Positions 1 through 7,974 of a stretch of 64,000 nucleotides of DNA are shown here, piece after piece; the first letter of the stretch is position 1; every line of letters starts with the position of its first letter. The position numbers and the translations under genes were made by a program. The stretch is from an uncultured bacterium (lineage in GTDB: Bacteria > CSSED10-310 > CALFER01): assembly GCA_937951895.1 (NCBI GenBank), contig CALFER010000072.1:62001-126000 (forward strand), read 5' to 3'. The notes beneath the pieces were generated by a model. It did not search any database, was not told the DNA's origin, and was given only the letters and a program-made list of their open reading frames with translations.

Positions 1-393
1 AATCGAATACGAGCCGGGGGGATGACCGAGAAGCTGCAGGGCGCGGTTGGTGAGCACCTCGTTGATGTTCATATTGGTGGATGTGCCCGCGCCCCCTTGC
101 AGCGCATCGACATGGATATGGTCATCGAGTTGCCCGTTCATCATCTCGGCGCATGCCCGTTCGATCGCCTCCATCTGCCCGGACGGCCAGGGGCGGAGGG
201 CGTGATTGGTGCGGGCACACGCGAGTTTCACGGCGCCGTAGGCATGAATGAGACTGTCGGGGATGCGTTGTCCGCTCAAAGGAAAGTTATCCATTGCACG
301 CCTGGTGTGAATGCCGTAGAGCGCGTCTTCGGGAAGCTGACACGATCCCAGGAAATCAGTTTCGGTGCGATAGTCCATCGGTCCGGTCTCCAT
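1..393 (-). CDS. aspA: aspartate ammonia-lyase, N-terminal part (runs off left edge)
   Basis: Aspartase converts L-aspartate to fumarate and ammonia in the cytoplasm, in the fumarase/aspartase superfamily. The 131 visible residues begin METGPMDYRTETDFLG and contain the family N-terminal block LPEDALYGIHTRRAMDNFP (about residues 20-38). The strongly conserved segment GGAGTSTNMNINEVLTN lies at residues 100-116; in aspartases this region reads GGAGTS.NMN.NEV, whereas class II fumarases have GSGTQ.NMN.NEV. The start at 393 has GGGGGAAGG directly upstream. An in-frame ATG at 378 has GGAG nine bases upstream and would give the more usual aspartase N-terminus (MDYRTETDFLG). The rest of the gene lies left of the window. 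The call is firm for the family; aspartase over fumarase is likely, not proven. Confidence 0.9.
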   Translation of the reverse strand, partial: METGPMDYRTETDFLGSCQLPEDALYGIHTRRAMDNFPLSGQRIPDSLIHAYGAVKLACARTNHALRPWPSGQMEAIERACAEMMNGQLDDHIHVDALQGGAGTSTNMNINEVLTNRALQLLGHPPGSYSI

Positions 394-454
394 CCTTCCC
401 CCAGCGGCGAATCATAGCATTTTACAGCCTCGAATGCATAATGGTCCGCATGAT

Positions 455-482
455 TTGATTTCAATCGGACAGGATGTATACT
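455..482 (+). promoter_or_regulatory. sigma-70-like promoter for the nitroreductase operon
   Basis: TTGATT at 455-460 and TATACT at 477-482 are separated by 16 bases. The pair sits 46 bases before the ATG at 529, in the divergent gap between aspA (minus) and the nitroreductase gene (plus). It is inferred from the hexamers alone. Confidence 0.5.
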
Positions 483-528
483 GAGATATCAACTGTGGAT
501 CGACTGCGTCACTGGAGGATGGTCATTC

Positions 529-1140
529 ATGGATACGCTCTTGAATCTGATGAAGAGTCATCGCGGTGTTCGGAATTTCAGTTCGAAACCGGTTCCCCGC
601 AATATCCTGCAGAAAATCATTGAAGCGGGGAGTGTCGCACCGGCAGGAGCCGGGATCGAGAGTCGTCACATCATCGTCATCGAGGATGCCGCGATCCGGC
701 ATGCCGTGCGGACGACCTGTGAAGCCGGCGAGATCACCTGGGTCGAGTCGCTTCCGCCATCCGCCAGAAAACGGATTCTGGAAACGCCCGGATTCGACAC
801 CAGCCTGGATTATCTCGAAAAGGCCCCGATCCTGATCGTCATCACGACCCGGCCCCGGGATCCCGAATTCCCCTATGCCGTCGAATCCGCTTTTCTATCG
901 CTCGGCTATATGCTCGTCATGGTCGAAGGATTGGGACTCGGCACCATCACGTATACGCCGAGCCTCATCGAGGATCTGGCTGATGCCGAACTGCGGCGGA
1001 TTCTGGGTCTTCCGGACGGCGAAGCGGTCCAGGTCATGCTGCCGGTCGGCTATCCCGAACAGGATCCGCTGATGAAACCGGTGCGCAAGGAACTGCTGAA
1101 TGTGTATCAGGACCGGTTCGGACAACCGATACAATTTTAG
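529..1140 (+). CDS. nitroreductase family flavoprotein
   Basis: A 203-residue protein of the FMN-dependent nitroreductase fold, which reduces nitro groups, quinones or flavins with NAD(P)H in the cytoplasm. The N-terminal SHRGVRNFSSKPVPRNILQKII is the classic opening block (Arg residues contact FMN phosphate). SVAPAGAGIESRHIIVI (about residues 35-51) matches the APSA..N..P.. region, and the GLGLGTITYTPS segment near residue 143 matches the second FMN contact. Length is normal for the family. It is the first gene of a plus-strand run; the next gene starts 12 bases downstream. The substrate cannot be predicted. Confidence 0.9.
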   Translation: MDTLLNLMKSHRGVRNFSSKPVPRNILQKIIEAGSVAPAGAGIESRHIIVIEDAAIRHAVRTTCEAGEITWVESLPPSARKRILETPGFDTSLDYLEKAPILIVITTRPRDPEFPYAVESAFLSLGYMLVMVEGLGLGTITYTPSLIEDLADAELRRILGLPDGEAVQVMLPVGYPEQDPLMKPVRKELLNVYQDRFGQPIQF

Positions 1141-1152
1141 GGGGGGTGGATC

Positions 1153-1635
1153 ATGCTGAGAAAATCGTCATGGATACTGGTTGTGATGCTGATGGGGTTG
1201 CCCGGTGCGTTTGCCCAGAGCGGACACTTCGACATTTCGGCAACAGAACCCCTTCAACAGGGCGACACGATCACCGTTCTGAACTCGGAAACCTTCACAA
1301 CCCTGCACAACCTCGTCGGAGCCTGGGCCAAATTCTATTACAACGGATTCGGATACACCGATGAACATCAGATTCCGGGCACGATGGTGAATCTGTCATT
1401 GAACGCGCAGTATGAAATCGAAGGCACAGTTGATCTGGATATCGGCGCGTACACATGGGCGACTGAAGTGCAGATCGATGTCGGCATGGTGTATCTTGGC
1501 CAGCTTCGCCATTTTTACTCCCGGAACAGACTCGACGTCACCCCGACGACCCTGTATGTCCCCGCCGCCTCGACCTGGGGCCTCATCGTCATGCTCGGTG
1601 TCTTTGCCATTCTGCTGATCCGGTGCCGTCACTGA
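1153..1635 (+). CDS. small exported protein with C-terminal sorting-like tail
   Basis: A 160-residue protein of unknown function. A signal peptide is clear (MLRKSSWILVVMLMGLPGAFAQ, cleavage probably after AFA). The middle is a short beta-rich segment without a recognised domain. The C-terminus has VPAASTWG, a hydrophobic run and the basic end RCRH, the tripartite layout of PEP-CTERM/IPTL-type sorting signals. The start is supported by a GGGGGG run at 1141-1146. Similar tails occur in three other proteins of this window (ending at 36260, 62909 and 62939). It lies between the nitroreductase and the large repeat/HEAT protein genes, probably in one transcript. Confidence 0.75.
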   Translation: MLRKSSWILVVMLMGLPGAFAQSGHFDISATEPLQQGDTITVLNSETFTTLHNLVGAWAKFYYNGFGYTDEHQIPGTMVNLSLNAQYEIEGTVDLDIGAYTWATEVQIDVGMVYLGQLRHFYSRNRLDVTPTTLYVPAASTWGLIVMLGVFAILLIRCRH

Positions 1636-1687
1636 CAGTCCCCGGTTCCGCTTGATACTTGCCGAGGTCTCAAGTAGGCTATCCGGC

Positions 1688-4600
1688 ATGAGTTGTCGGG
1701 GTGCCACAGCGATTGGGATGCGGTTTCTGATGTGCCTGGCGGGATTGGTTTTTCTCCTGCCCCTGCGCGCGGCGGATTCCGAGCGCATTGATCTTCTGGA
1801 CGCGGCATTGAGGCGTGTTCAACGATCGTCGGCCATGTTCAATTATGCGCGGTCCTCCGAGGCATATTTTCTCGCAGTCGGTCGCAGCTTCACCATCGAA
1901 GACGTTCTGACGAACCCTTTTTATGCTCCGGCACTGACGCAGGTCTACGCGAGTCGTCTCGGCGGGCAGGGCGGACTGCTGACGCCATGGTCTCTGTTCA
2001 GCAATGCGTTCGAGATGACCGGGTCCACCATTGAAACATTCGATCCGCCGATCACACCGTCTCGCAGTCTCATGGATGTGCTCGACGCCATGCAATACGA
2101 GTTCGGGAAGACCCATATCACACCGGGCACCCGAAAGTATCTCGACGACAAAATCCAATCCTTCCCGAAAGGTCTCGAAGAACCCCTCATCCTGATCTGC
2201 GAGGCATTGATGTCGGCCGTCACATTGCGGAACCAGGCCATTGCCGATCTGTCACCCAGGGATCGTGCGGATTTCCTGATGCATCCCTTGAGTTACTGTG
2301 TATCGGCCCCTCCGATGACCCAGGTGCGACTGCTCCAGCATCCCGGTCCCGATCATCTCGACATCGTGAAAACAATGCAACGGATCGACATGCACAAAAT
2401 GGCGCTGGGAATGAAGCTGATGGCTGAAGCGATTGAGATCTCCAGGTCAAAATTCGACTATGTGATCAAGCAGATCACGGGGAACGCCTTCGATGGCATG
2501 CTTCTGGAGTTTCATTCACCGATCGGCCCGCTTCTGATCGGAGGAACCGGAATCAATCGATATGATATGGACGCGGCGCTCATCGTCGACCTGGACGGTT
2601 CGGATTTTTATTCGAACAACGCCGGAGGCAGCCTTCCGGTCAAGGGAGGGGTCGCCTGCGTGATCGACATGAGCGGCAACGATGTCTATTACAATCCGCA
2701 GGTCGGTGTGCAGGGAAGCGGTGCTCTGGGGATCGGAATTCTGGTCGACTATCGCGGGTCGGATTCTTATCTGGGCGGCGATCTGAGCCAGGGCGCGGCG
2801 GTCGGCGGGATTGGGCTTCTGTATGACGAGAAAGATTCGGACACCTACACGTCCGGAGTGTTCACACAGGGCGCCGGCTTGTTCGGCATCGGTATCATTG
2901 CGGACATTGACGGAGATGATTTTTTTGCCATGGATTCCCTGGGACAGGGATTCGGGTCAACGCAGGGCATCGGCATCCTGAGCAACATCAAGGGGAACGA
3001 CAATTACAGTGCTGGAGTCGATACCTCGCTGATCGAATCGAGATTCGGGGGAATCGGGCAGGGCGTTGCGCTGGGCATTCGATCACCTCGTTTCGAGAAC
3101 GCCCCGAATTTCTGGGGCGGCATCGGCCTGCTTGTCGATCGCCATGGAAACGACACCTATCAGGCCGGCCAATATGCACAAGGCGCATCAAGAACGCTCG
3201 GAATCGGAGCGCTCGTCGATTCCGACGGAGATGATTCCTATACCGCATTGAGATATTCTCAGGGGGCGGCGAGTTACCTTGCCATGGGGCTTCTGATCGA
3301 TCAGGCCGGAGCGGATCAGTATCATGCCACTTCCGACAGTCAGGGATTCGGAGACAACCGTGCGGCAGGATTTCTTCTGGATTACAGCGGCAACGACCGT
3401 TACAGCGTGTCCGAGGGATGCGGTCAGGGGTACGGCCGCAGCCCGATGGCGCTCGGACTGCATATCGACTACCGTGGCGATGACCGATACGACGGCTCCG
3501 GTTACTCTCAGGGAGATATTCTCGCCCCCGCGGAACCGTTCTACTGGCCGACCGGAATCCTGATCAACCATGACGGCCAGGATGTGTATCTGTATCGGAA
3601 GGAAACAGGAGCCGTTCGCGGAGACAATGTGACATGGGTCTCACGGTTGGGTGCCGTCGGCGTCGACACCGCGCTCCCGCCGGTCATGTATTTCGCGAAT
3701 CAGACCGGCAAATCCCGGCAGCAACTGTACGACATGGCTCCCATCCCGGAACTCGAAGACCCGAACCTCGATTCCTCCAGGCTCGGATCCAGTGACTACT
3801 TTCATCGATTTCATGCGCTTTCACGTGTTCTGCACTCCAAGAAACGAGTCATTCCGGCGATCATCAAATCGATCGATCTCGGACACAACGAGTATCGCCG
3901 CCTGCTACTCGAGGGGATCCTGATCACACTCTACAGTTCGCAGATCGTCGAGAGCGACATACAGGATCTGGCCGGGTTGGTGGCGATCGATGACCCCGAT
4001 CTGAAGCGATTTTTCTGTGAAATCACCGAGTTTCGGCATCTGGACTCGATCCGGAATCAATTGCGATCCCTGTTGACGGATCGTGACCCGGATGTTCGAC
4101 GGGATGCGATCTGGACAGTCGGACGCTTGCGGGATCGTCAATCGATCGCCATGCTGGAAGACATTGCGAACGACGACAGCGATGCCCGCTGTCGGGCTGA
4201 AGCCATCGGGGCGCTGGGCGTGCTGGCGCCGGAAGAACACCTCCGCCTGTTTCTGGACAAGCTGGAGGATCCGGAAGACATCGTGCAGTACACCTGTCTG
4301 CACGCTCTTGGGAGCACCGGTCGCGGCGATGCGATCGCCACCTTGCAGCTCTGGACCTCCAGCGAGGACCTGCATTTCAGACGATGTGCCGCCCGTTCAC
4401 TGGTACAACTCGGCGAAAAGACCGGATTGCCCGTTCTGATCGATTCCCTCCGGTTTCTGTCGTTGGATAACTCCATGTACTCCAGCGACAATCTCGCTCT
4501 GTTCCTGATGCAATACACCAATGTCGATTTCGGGTTTGACCAGGCGTCATGGGAGAAATGGTGGCTCGATTCCGAACGCTCCCTGCAACTCGCACCGCTG

Positions 4601-4984
4601 ATCCGGTCCCGAACCGCCTACGTATCCCTTCTCGATCAACTCCCGACACTGACTTCCCTGCAGATCCAGGAAAATCTGACCCAGTTGCGGCAGCAGTATC
4701 CCGGATATCGGGGATGTGATATTGTCCTGTCGGAGGCTCTTCAGGAGCAGGCGACAATCCGGGTTGTCGATCCGGCCTTCGGCGCGACGGATGCCATCCC
4801 CTGCATCCGGCTCGCCATCGAGCTCGACGATATTCCGAAGTTCCATCAGACATTGATCGAGATCATTGCCGGAACCGGCAACCTGCAACAGGCACTGACC
4901 GAAATCAATGCATCCATGAAGATACATCCTCGGAGTGAGGAGTTGTTCAAACTCAGATTACATATTCAGAATTTGCTGAAATAG
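1688..4984 (+). CDS. exported repeat protein: DxxGxDxY repeats followed by HEAT repeats
   Basis: About 1,098 residues from the ATG at 1688; an ATG at 1718 gives a tighter signal peptide (MRFLMCLAGLVFLLPLRAAD), and a TTG at 1652 is also open. Residues about 20-270 are helical with no recognised family. About residues 280-640 contain roughly ten 25-30-residue repeats of the form GIGILVDYRGSDSY followed by SQG or AQG; the regular Asp/Gly spacing suggests a calcium-binding beta-roll or solenoid, by analogy with RTX. Residues about 680-950 carry HEAT/PBS-lyase-like repeats such as DPDVRRDAIWTVGRL. The end is helical, TPR-like. The gene is 19 bases upstream of the carboxypeptidase gene. The role is likely a periplasmic or surface scaffold; this is inference. 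Confidence 0.8.
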   Translation: MSCRGATAIGMRFLMCLAGLVFLLPLRAADSERIDLLDAALRRVQRSSAMFNYARSSEAYFLAVGRSFTIEDVLTNPFYAPALTQVYASRLGGQGGLLTPWSLFSNAFEMTGSTIETFDPPITPSRSLMDVLDAMQYEFGKTHITPGTRKYLDDKIQSFPKGLEEPLILICEALMSAVTLRNQAIADLSPRDRADFLMHPLSYCVSAPPMTQVRLLQHPGPDHLDIVKTMQRIDMHKMALGMKLMAEAIEISRSKFDYVIKQITGNAFDGMLLEFHSPIGPLLIGGTGINRYDMDAALIVDLDGSDFYSNNAGGSLPVKGGVACVIDMSGNDVYYNPQVGVQGSGALGIGILVDYRGSDSYLGGDLSQGAAVGGIGLLYDEKDSDTYTSGVFTQGAGLFGIGIIADIDGDDFFAMDSLGQGFGSTQGIGILSNIKGNDNYSAGVDTSLIESRFGGIGQGVALGIRSPRFENAPNFWGGIGLLVDRHGNDTYQAGQYAQGASRTLGIGALVDSDGDDSYTALRYSQGAASYLAMGLLIDQAGADQYHATSDSQGFGDNRAAGFLLDYSGNDRYSVSEGCGQGYGRSPMALGLHIDYRGDDRYDGSGYSQGDILAPAEPFYWPTGILINHDGQDVYLYRKETGAVRGDNVTWVSRLGAVGVDTALPPVMYFANQTGKSRQQLYDMAPIPELEDPNLDSSRLGSSDYFHRFHALSRVLHSKKRVIPAIIKSIDLGHNEYRRLLLEGILITLYSSQIVESDIQDLAGLVAIDDPDLKRFFCEITEFRHLDSIRNQLRSLLTDRDPDVRRDAIWTVGRLRDRQSIAMLEDIANDDSDARCRAEAIGALGVLAPEEHLRLFLDKLEDPEDIVQYTCLHALGSTGRGDAIATLQLWTSSEDLHFRRCAARSLVQLGEKTGLPVLIDSLRFLSLDNSMYSSDNLALFLMQYTNVDFGFDQASWEKWWLDSERSLQLAPLIRSRTAYVSLLDQLPTLTSLQIQENLTQLRQQYPGYRGCDIVLSEALQEQATIRVVDPAFGATDAIPCIRLAIELDDIPKFHQTLIEIIAGTGNLQQALTEINASMKIHPRSEELFKLRLHIQNLLK

Positions 4985-5003
4985 CCAACGGAGGGAGGGT
5001 CGT

Positions 5004-6254
5004 GTGACACGTTTCAAGAAAGACCATGCGGGTGCCAAACCTGAGATTACCGCCGGATTGCTTCTGGGGGTGATGCTGCTTGTGTCCGGATCGCTGTGCC
5101 CGCTTGCTGTATATGGCCAGCAACCCGTCGGCCAGACGACCGCACCGCAGACCGTCAACCCTGCAGCCGCCGGTGCGCCGGCCATCATGCCGCCCAACTG
5201 TCGCTCGGCGCTGCTCATTGAAGCATCGACAGGAGAAACGGTGTATGAGATGAATGCGGATGAGCCTCTGCCTCCGGCTTCGATGGTCAAGATGATGACG
5301 ATCCTGATCGCCATGGAGCAGATAGCGAATGGCACGCTGCACCTTGAAGACATGATCACGACGTCCGCGTTGGCTTCAAAAATCGGCGGATCACAGGTGT
5401 ATCTGAAAGAACACGAGCAGTTTTCCCTGGAGGAAATGCTCAAAGCCGTCGTCATCCATTCGGCCAATGACGCGGCGACCGCAATCGCCGAACGGATCGG
5501 CGGTTCTGCGGAAGGTTTTGTACACATGATGAATGAGCGTGCCGCCGCGCTCGGATTGACTCAGACCGTTTTCCGAACTCCACACGGATTACCGCCCGCA
5601 GCCGATCAGCAACCCGATCTGTCCACCGCCCGGGAACTCGCCGTCATTGGCCGCGAGGTTGCAATCCACCATCCGAAAGTCCTCGAATGGGCTCAGATGA
5701 ACAATGTCGGATTCCGGAACAATGAATTCATCATGGCGAATACCAACAAACTGATCGGAAGCTATCCGGGCGCTGACGGCATCAAAACCGGGTTCTATGA
5801 CAAGGCCGGATTCTGTGTTACCGCCTCGGCACTCCGGAACGGAGTCCGGATGATCGCGGTTGTCATGGGTTGCGAGAAGGGGAAGCAGCGTTTCGAGGAA
5901 GCCGCCCGGCTGATGTCGTATGGATTCGACCAGTACAAACAGATCACGCTGATCGAAAAAGGGGTTGCCTCATCAGCCAACCTGCCGGTTGTCGACGGCG
6001 AGAAAACCGAGACGACACCGGTAACCGCCGAACGCCTCGCTGTCACGATCCGCAAGAAGGATGAAGCCAGCATCGTCCGGAAAACCATGCTGTTCAAAAA
6101 CATGACCGCGCCGGTATCTCCCAATGTCGAATGCGGCTCGATGACGTTTCAGATCGGCGAGAAGGAGATCGGACGCGTTCCGCTGATCACGACCGAGGCG
6201 ATTCCCGCGCTGAGCTGGTGGGGAAAGTTCCTTCGGATGATCGGTTTGAAGTAA
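5004..6254 (+). CDS. dacA: D-alanyl-D-alanine carboxypeptidase (PBP5/PBP6 type)
   Basis: A serine peptidase (family S11) that trims the terminal D-Ala from peptidoglycan stem peptides in the periplasm. A long signal/anchor segment occupies residues 17-39. All three penicillin-binding motifs are visible: SxxK as S93-M-V-K96, SxN as S153-A-N155, and KTG at 261-263. A C-terminal beta domain follows to about residue 400. It ends in WWGKFLRMIGLK, an amphipathic helix like the membrane anchor of E. coli PBP5. Length (416) is usual. It starts with GTG at 5004 after GGAGGGAGG. It is followed 7 bases later by two GTPase genes, which suggests a shared envelope or division role. Confidence 0.92.
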   Translation: MTRFKKDHAGAKPEITAGLLLGVMLLVSGSLCPLAVYGQQPVGQTTAPQTVNPAAAGAPAIMPPNCRSALLIEASTGETVYEMNADEPLPPASMVKMMTILIAMEQIANGTLHLEDMITTSALASKIGGSQVYLKEHEQFSLEEMLKAVVIHSANDAATAIAERIGGSAEGFVHMMNERAAALGLTQTVFRTPHGLPPAADQQPDLSTARELAVIGREVAIHHPKVLEWAQMNNVGFRNNEFIMANTNKLIGSYPGADGIKTGFYDKAGFCVTASALRNGVRMIAVVMGCEKGKQRFEEAARLMSYGFDQYKQITLIEKGVASSANLPVVDGEKTETTPVTAERLAVTIRKKDEASIVRKTMLFKNMTAPVSPNVECGSMTFQIGEKEIGRVPLITTEAIPALSWWGKFLRMIGLK

Positions 6255-6261
6255 TCCGGAT

Positions 6262-7974
6262 GTGACGTCGCCTCCTGCCCTCCAGTCGTCCGGTCTGAAG
6301 AATCTCCGGAATCTTCTCACATCCATCGCCATTGTGGATGCCGTTCACGATTCGGACGCATTGCATGCCCTTCTGACGCGCTGCCTTCAGATTCTGGACA
6401 TCAAACTCCTCCCCGAAGAGAATTCCCGCCGCCCCTTCATCGCCGTCGTTTCCGGAGGCACCAACGTCGGGAAAAGCTCCCTGCTGAACTGGCTTGCGGA
6501 TGCGCCGCTCAGCCCCGTTTCGGCATTGGCCCGGGGAACCCGTTCTCCCGTGGCGACAGGCTCCGGAGCGGTACTGGATGCCTTCATGGAATCGGGAGCC
6601 ATTCCGGGAGTGCGCATGGTACGTGACCGGGATGCCCGCGAAGCAGTGAACGAACCCTCCGCTCCGGCTATGTTTCTGGTCGAGACTTCCGCGTTTTCAA
6701 AGGAGCGGATTCTCCTGATCGATTCTCCCGATGTCGACAGCGACCACGAGGGCAATCGGATCTGGGCCGGGAAGCTGCTCGATCTGGCAGATGCCGTCAT
6801 TCTGGTCGTCACACCCGAAAAATACAACGATGCGGCGATCGTACGTTTTCTGGATGCCGCGGTTGAGCTGAATCGGACCACATTGGCGGTATTCAATAAA
6901 AGCGAAGGAACAGAATCGTTCGAAGACTTCAGGAACAACGTGCTGTGTATCCGAATTCCCGACGCCGTCTGTCTCGCAATCCCCCGATTTTCCTCGAAAC
7001 TCCCGGTACAAAACGGCGATATCGCTGCCGTGCGGAAAGAGATCCGACAGCTCAGCGATGATGCTGCAGGAATCCGGAAAAAATCCGGGGAGGGAAGTCG
7101 TGCCCTGCTCGCATCACTCTGCCATGACCTCGCCGATGGACTCGGGATGCAGGCCGAGTGGGTGAGAGATGTGCGGGTCGAGATCGACACGATTTCCGAT
7201 ACCATCCTCTCACGCTACATTCTGCAATTGAAACAGGAAAAATTTACGGAGTTCGACCGTGTATTCGCGCTTCTGATGCAGCAGTTTCACATCGCCATTC
7301 TCGATGATATTTATTCGTTCGTGCGAAGCAATCTCCGGAAGGGGTACGATCTGTTGCGCCGTCCGACCGCAGCGGGTAACGACGAGCGGGATGAGGCGAT
7401 CCAGTCGCGTGAGCGTCATCGCGCGGAGGGAGCGGCCACTGAAGCCCGCAATCAGATGCTGTATCTGCCGATTCATGTCCCGATGCCGATCCGGTCTCTG
7501 GTGGAGCAATGGGTAGCGGATATCGATTCGAGACCCCTCTTTGAGATGGAGCATTATGAACGGGATGTGAGGGAGGCGGCTGAAAAATGGGTCCGCGAGG
7601 AATCCCGGAATATCCTCGAAACCATCGGAGATCGCAAAGGCATCCGGTATCTCGTGACCTCCGCAAAAGCCTTCCTGCAACTCGGTTCGGGTGTTCTCAG
7701 CGCGTTTCTGACCGGTGGTCTGAGCCCGATCGATGCGGTCGTGGTTCCCGCCACCGAGCGTCTCGCAGCCTTTCTGATCGAAAAGGGAGTCGGACGCCCC
7801 TACTTCAGACTGCGTCAGAATCAGTTCTACGAACTGCGACGCACCGTCCTCAAAGGACATCTCGACAGGATGATCTTCGACCCGATCCGTGCACGAATTC
7901 CGGATCTACCTCTGGATCAGGCCACCCGGATCCGATCACTGGCCGGCAACCTGATGGTGAAAGACGAGGCATGA
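6262..7974 (+). CDS. P-loop GTPase, first of a tandem pair
   Basis: A 570-residue GTPase related to Era/dynamin-like TRAFAC GTPases. G1 is GGTNVGKSS at 65-73, the G3 position reads DSPD (154-157) instead of DxxG, and G4 is NKSE (212-215). The G domain ends near residue 260. A long alpha-helical region follows with coiled-coil character. A hydrophobic segment around residues 470-500 (FLQLGSGVLSAFLTGGLSPI) could insert into or touch the membrane. The GTG start at 6262 is 7 bases after the carboxypeptidase stop. Its stop overlaps the next gene's start (ATGA). Exact family is not recognised; YfjP-like and bacterial dynamin-like proteins are the nearest descriptions. Confidence 0.82.
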   Translation: MTSPPALQSSGLKNLRNLLTSIAIVDAVHDSDALHALLTRCLQILDIKLLPEENSRRPFIAVVSGGTNVGKSSLLNWLADAPLSPVSALARGTRSPVATGSGAVLDAFMESGAIPGVRMVRDRDAREAVNEPSAPAMFLVETSAFSKERILLIDSPDVDSDHEGNRIWAGKLLDLADAVILVVTPEKYNDAAIVRFLDAAVELNRTTLAVFNKSEGTESFEDFRNNVLCIRIPDAVCLAIPRFSSKLPVQNGDIAAVRKEIRQLSDDAAGIRKKSGEGSRALLASLCHDLADGLGMQAEWVRDVRVEIDTISDTILSRYILQLKQEKFTEFDRVFALLMQQFHIAILDDIYSFVRSNLRKGYDLLRRPTAAGNDERDEAIQSRERHRAEGAATEARNQMLYLPIHVPMPIRSLVEQWVADIDSRPLFEMEHYERDVREAAEKWVREESRNILETIGDRKGIRYLVTSAKAFLQLGSGVLSAFLTGGLSPIDAVVVPATERLAAFLIEKGVGRPYFRLRQNQFYELRRTVLKGHLDRMIFDPIRARIPDLPLDQATRIRSLAGNLMVKDEA

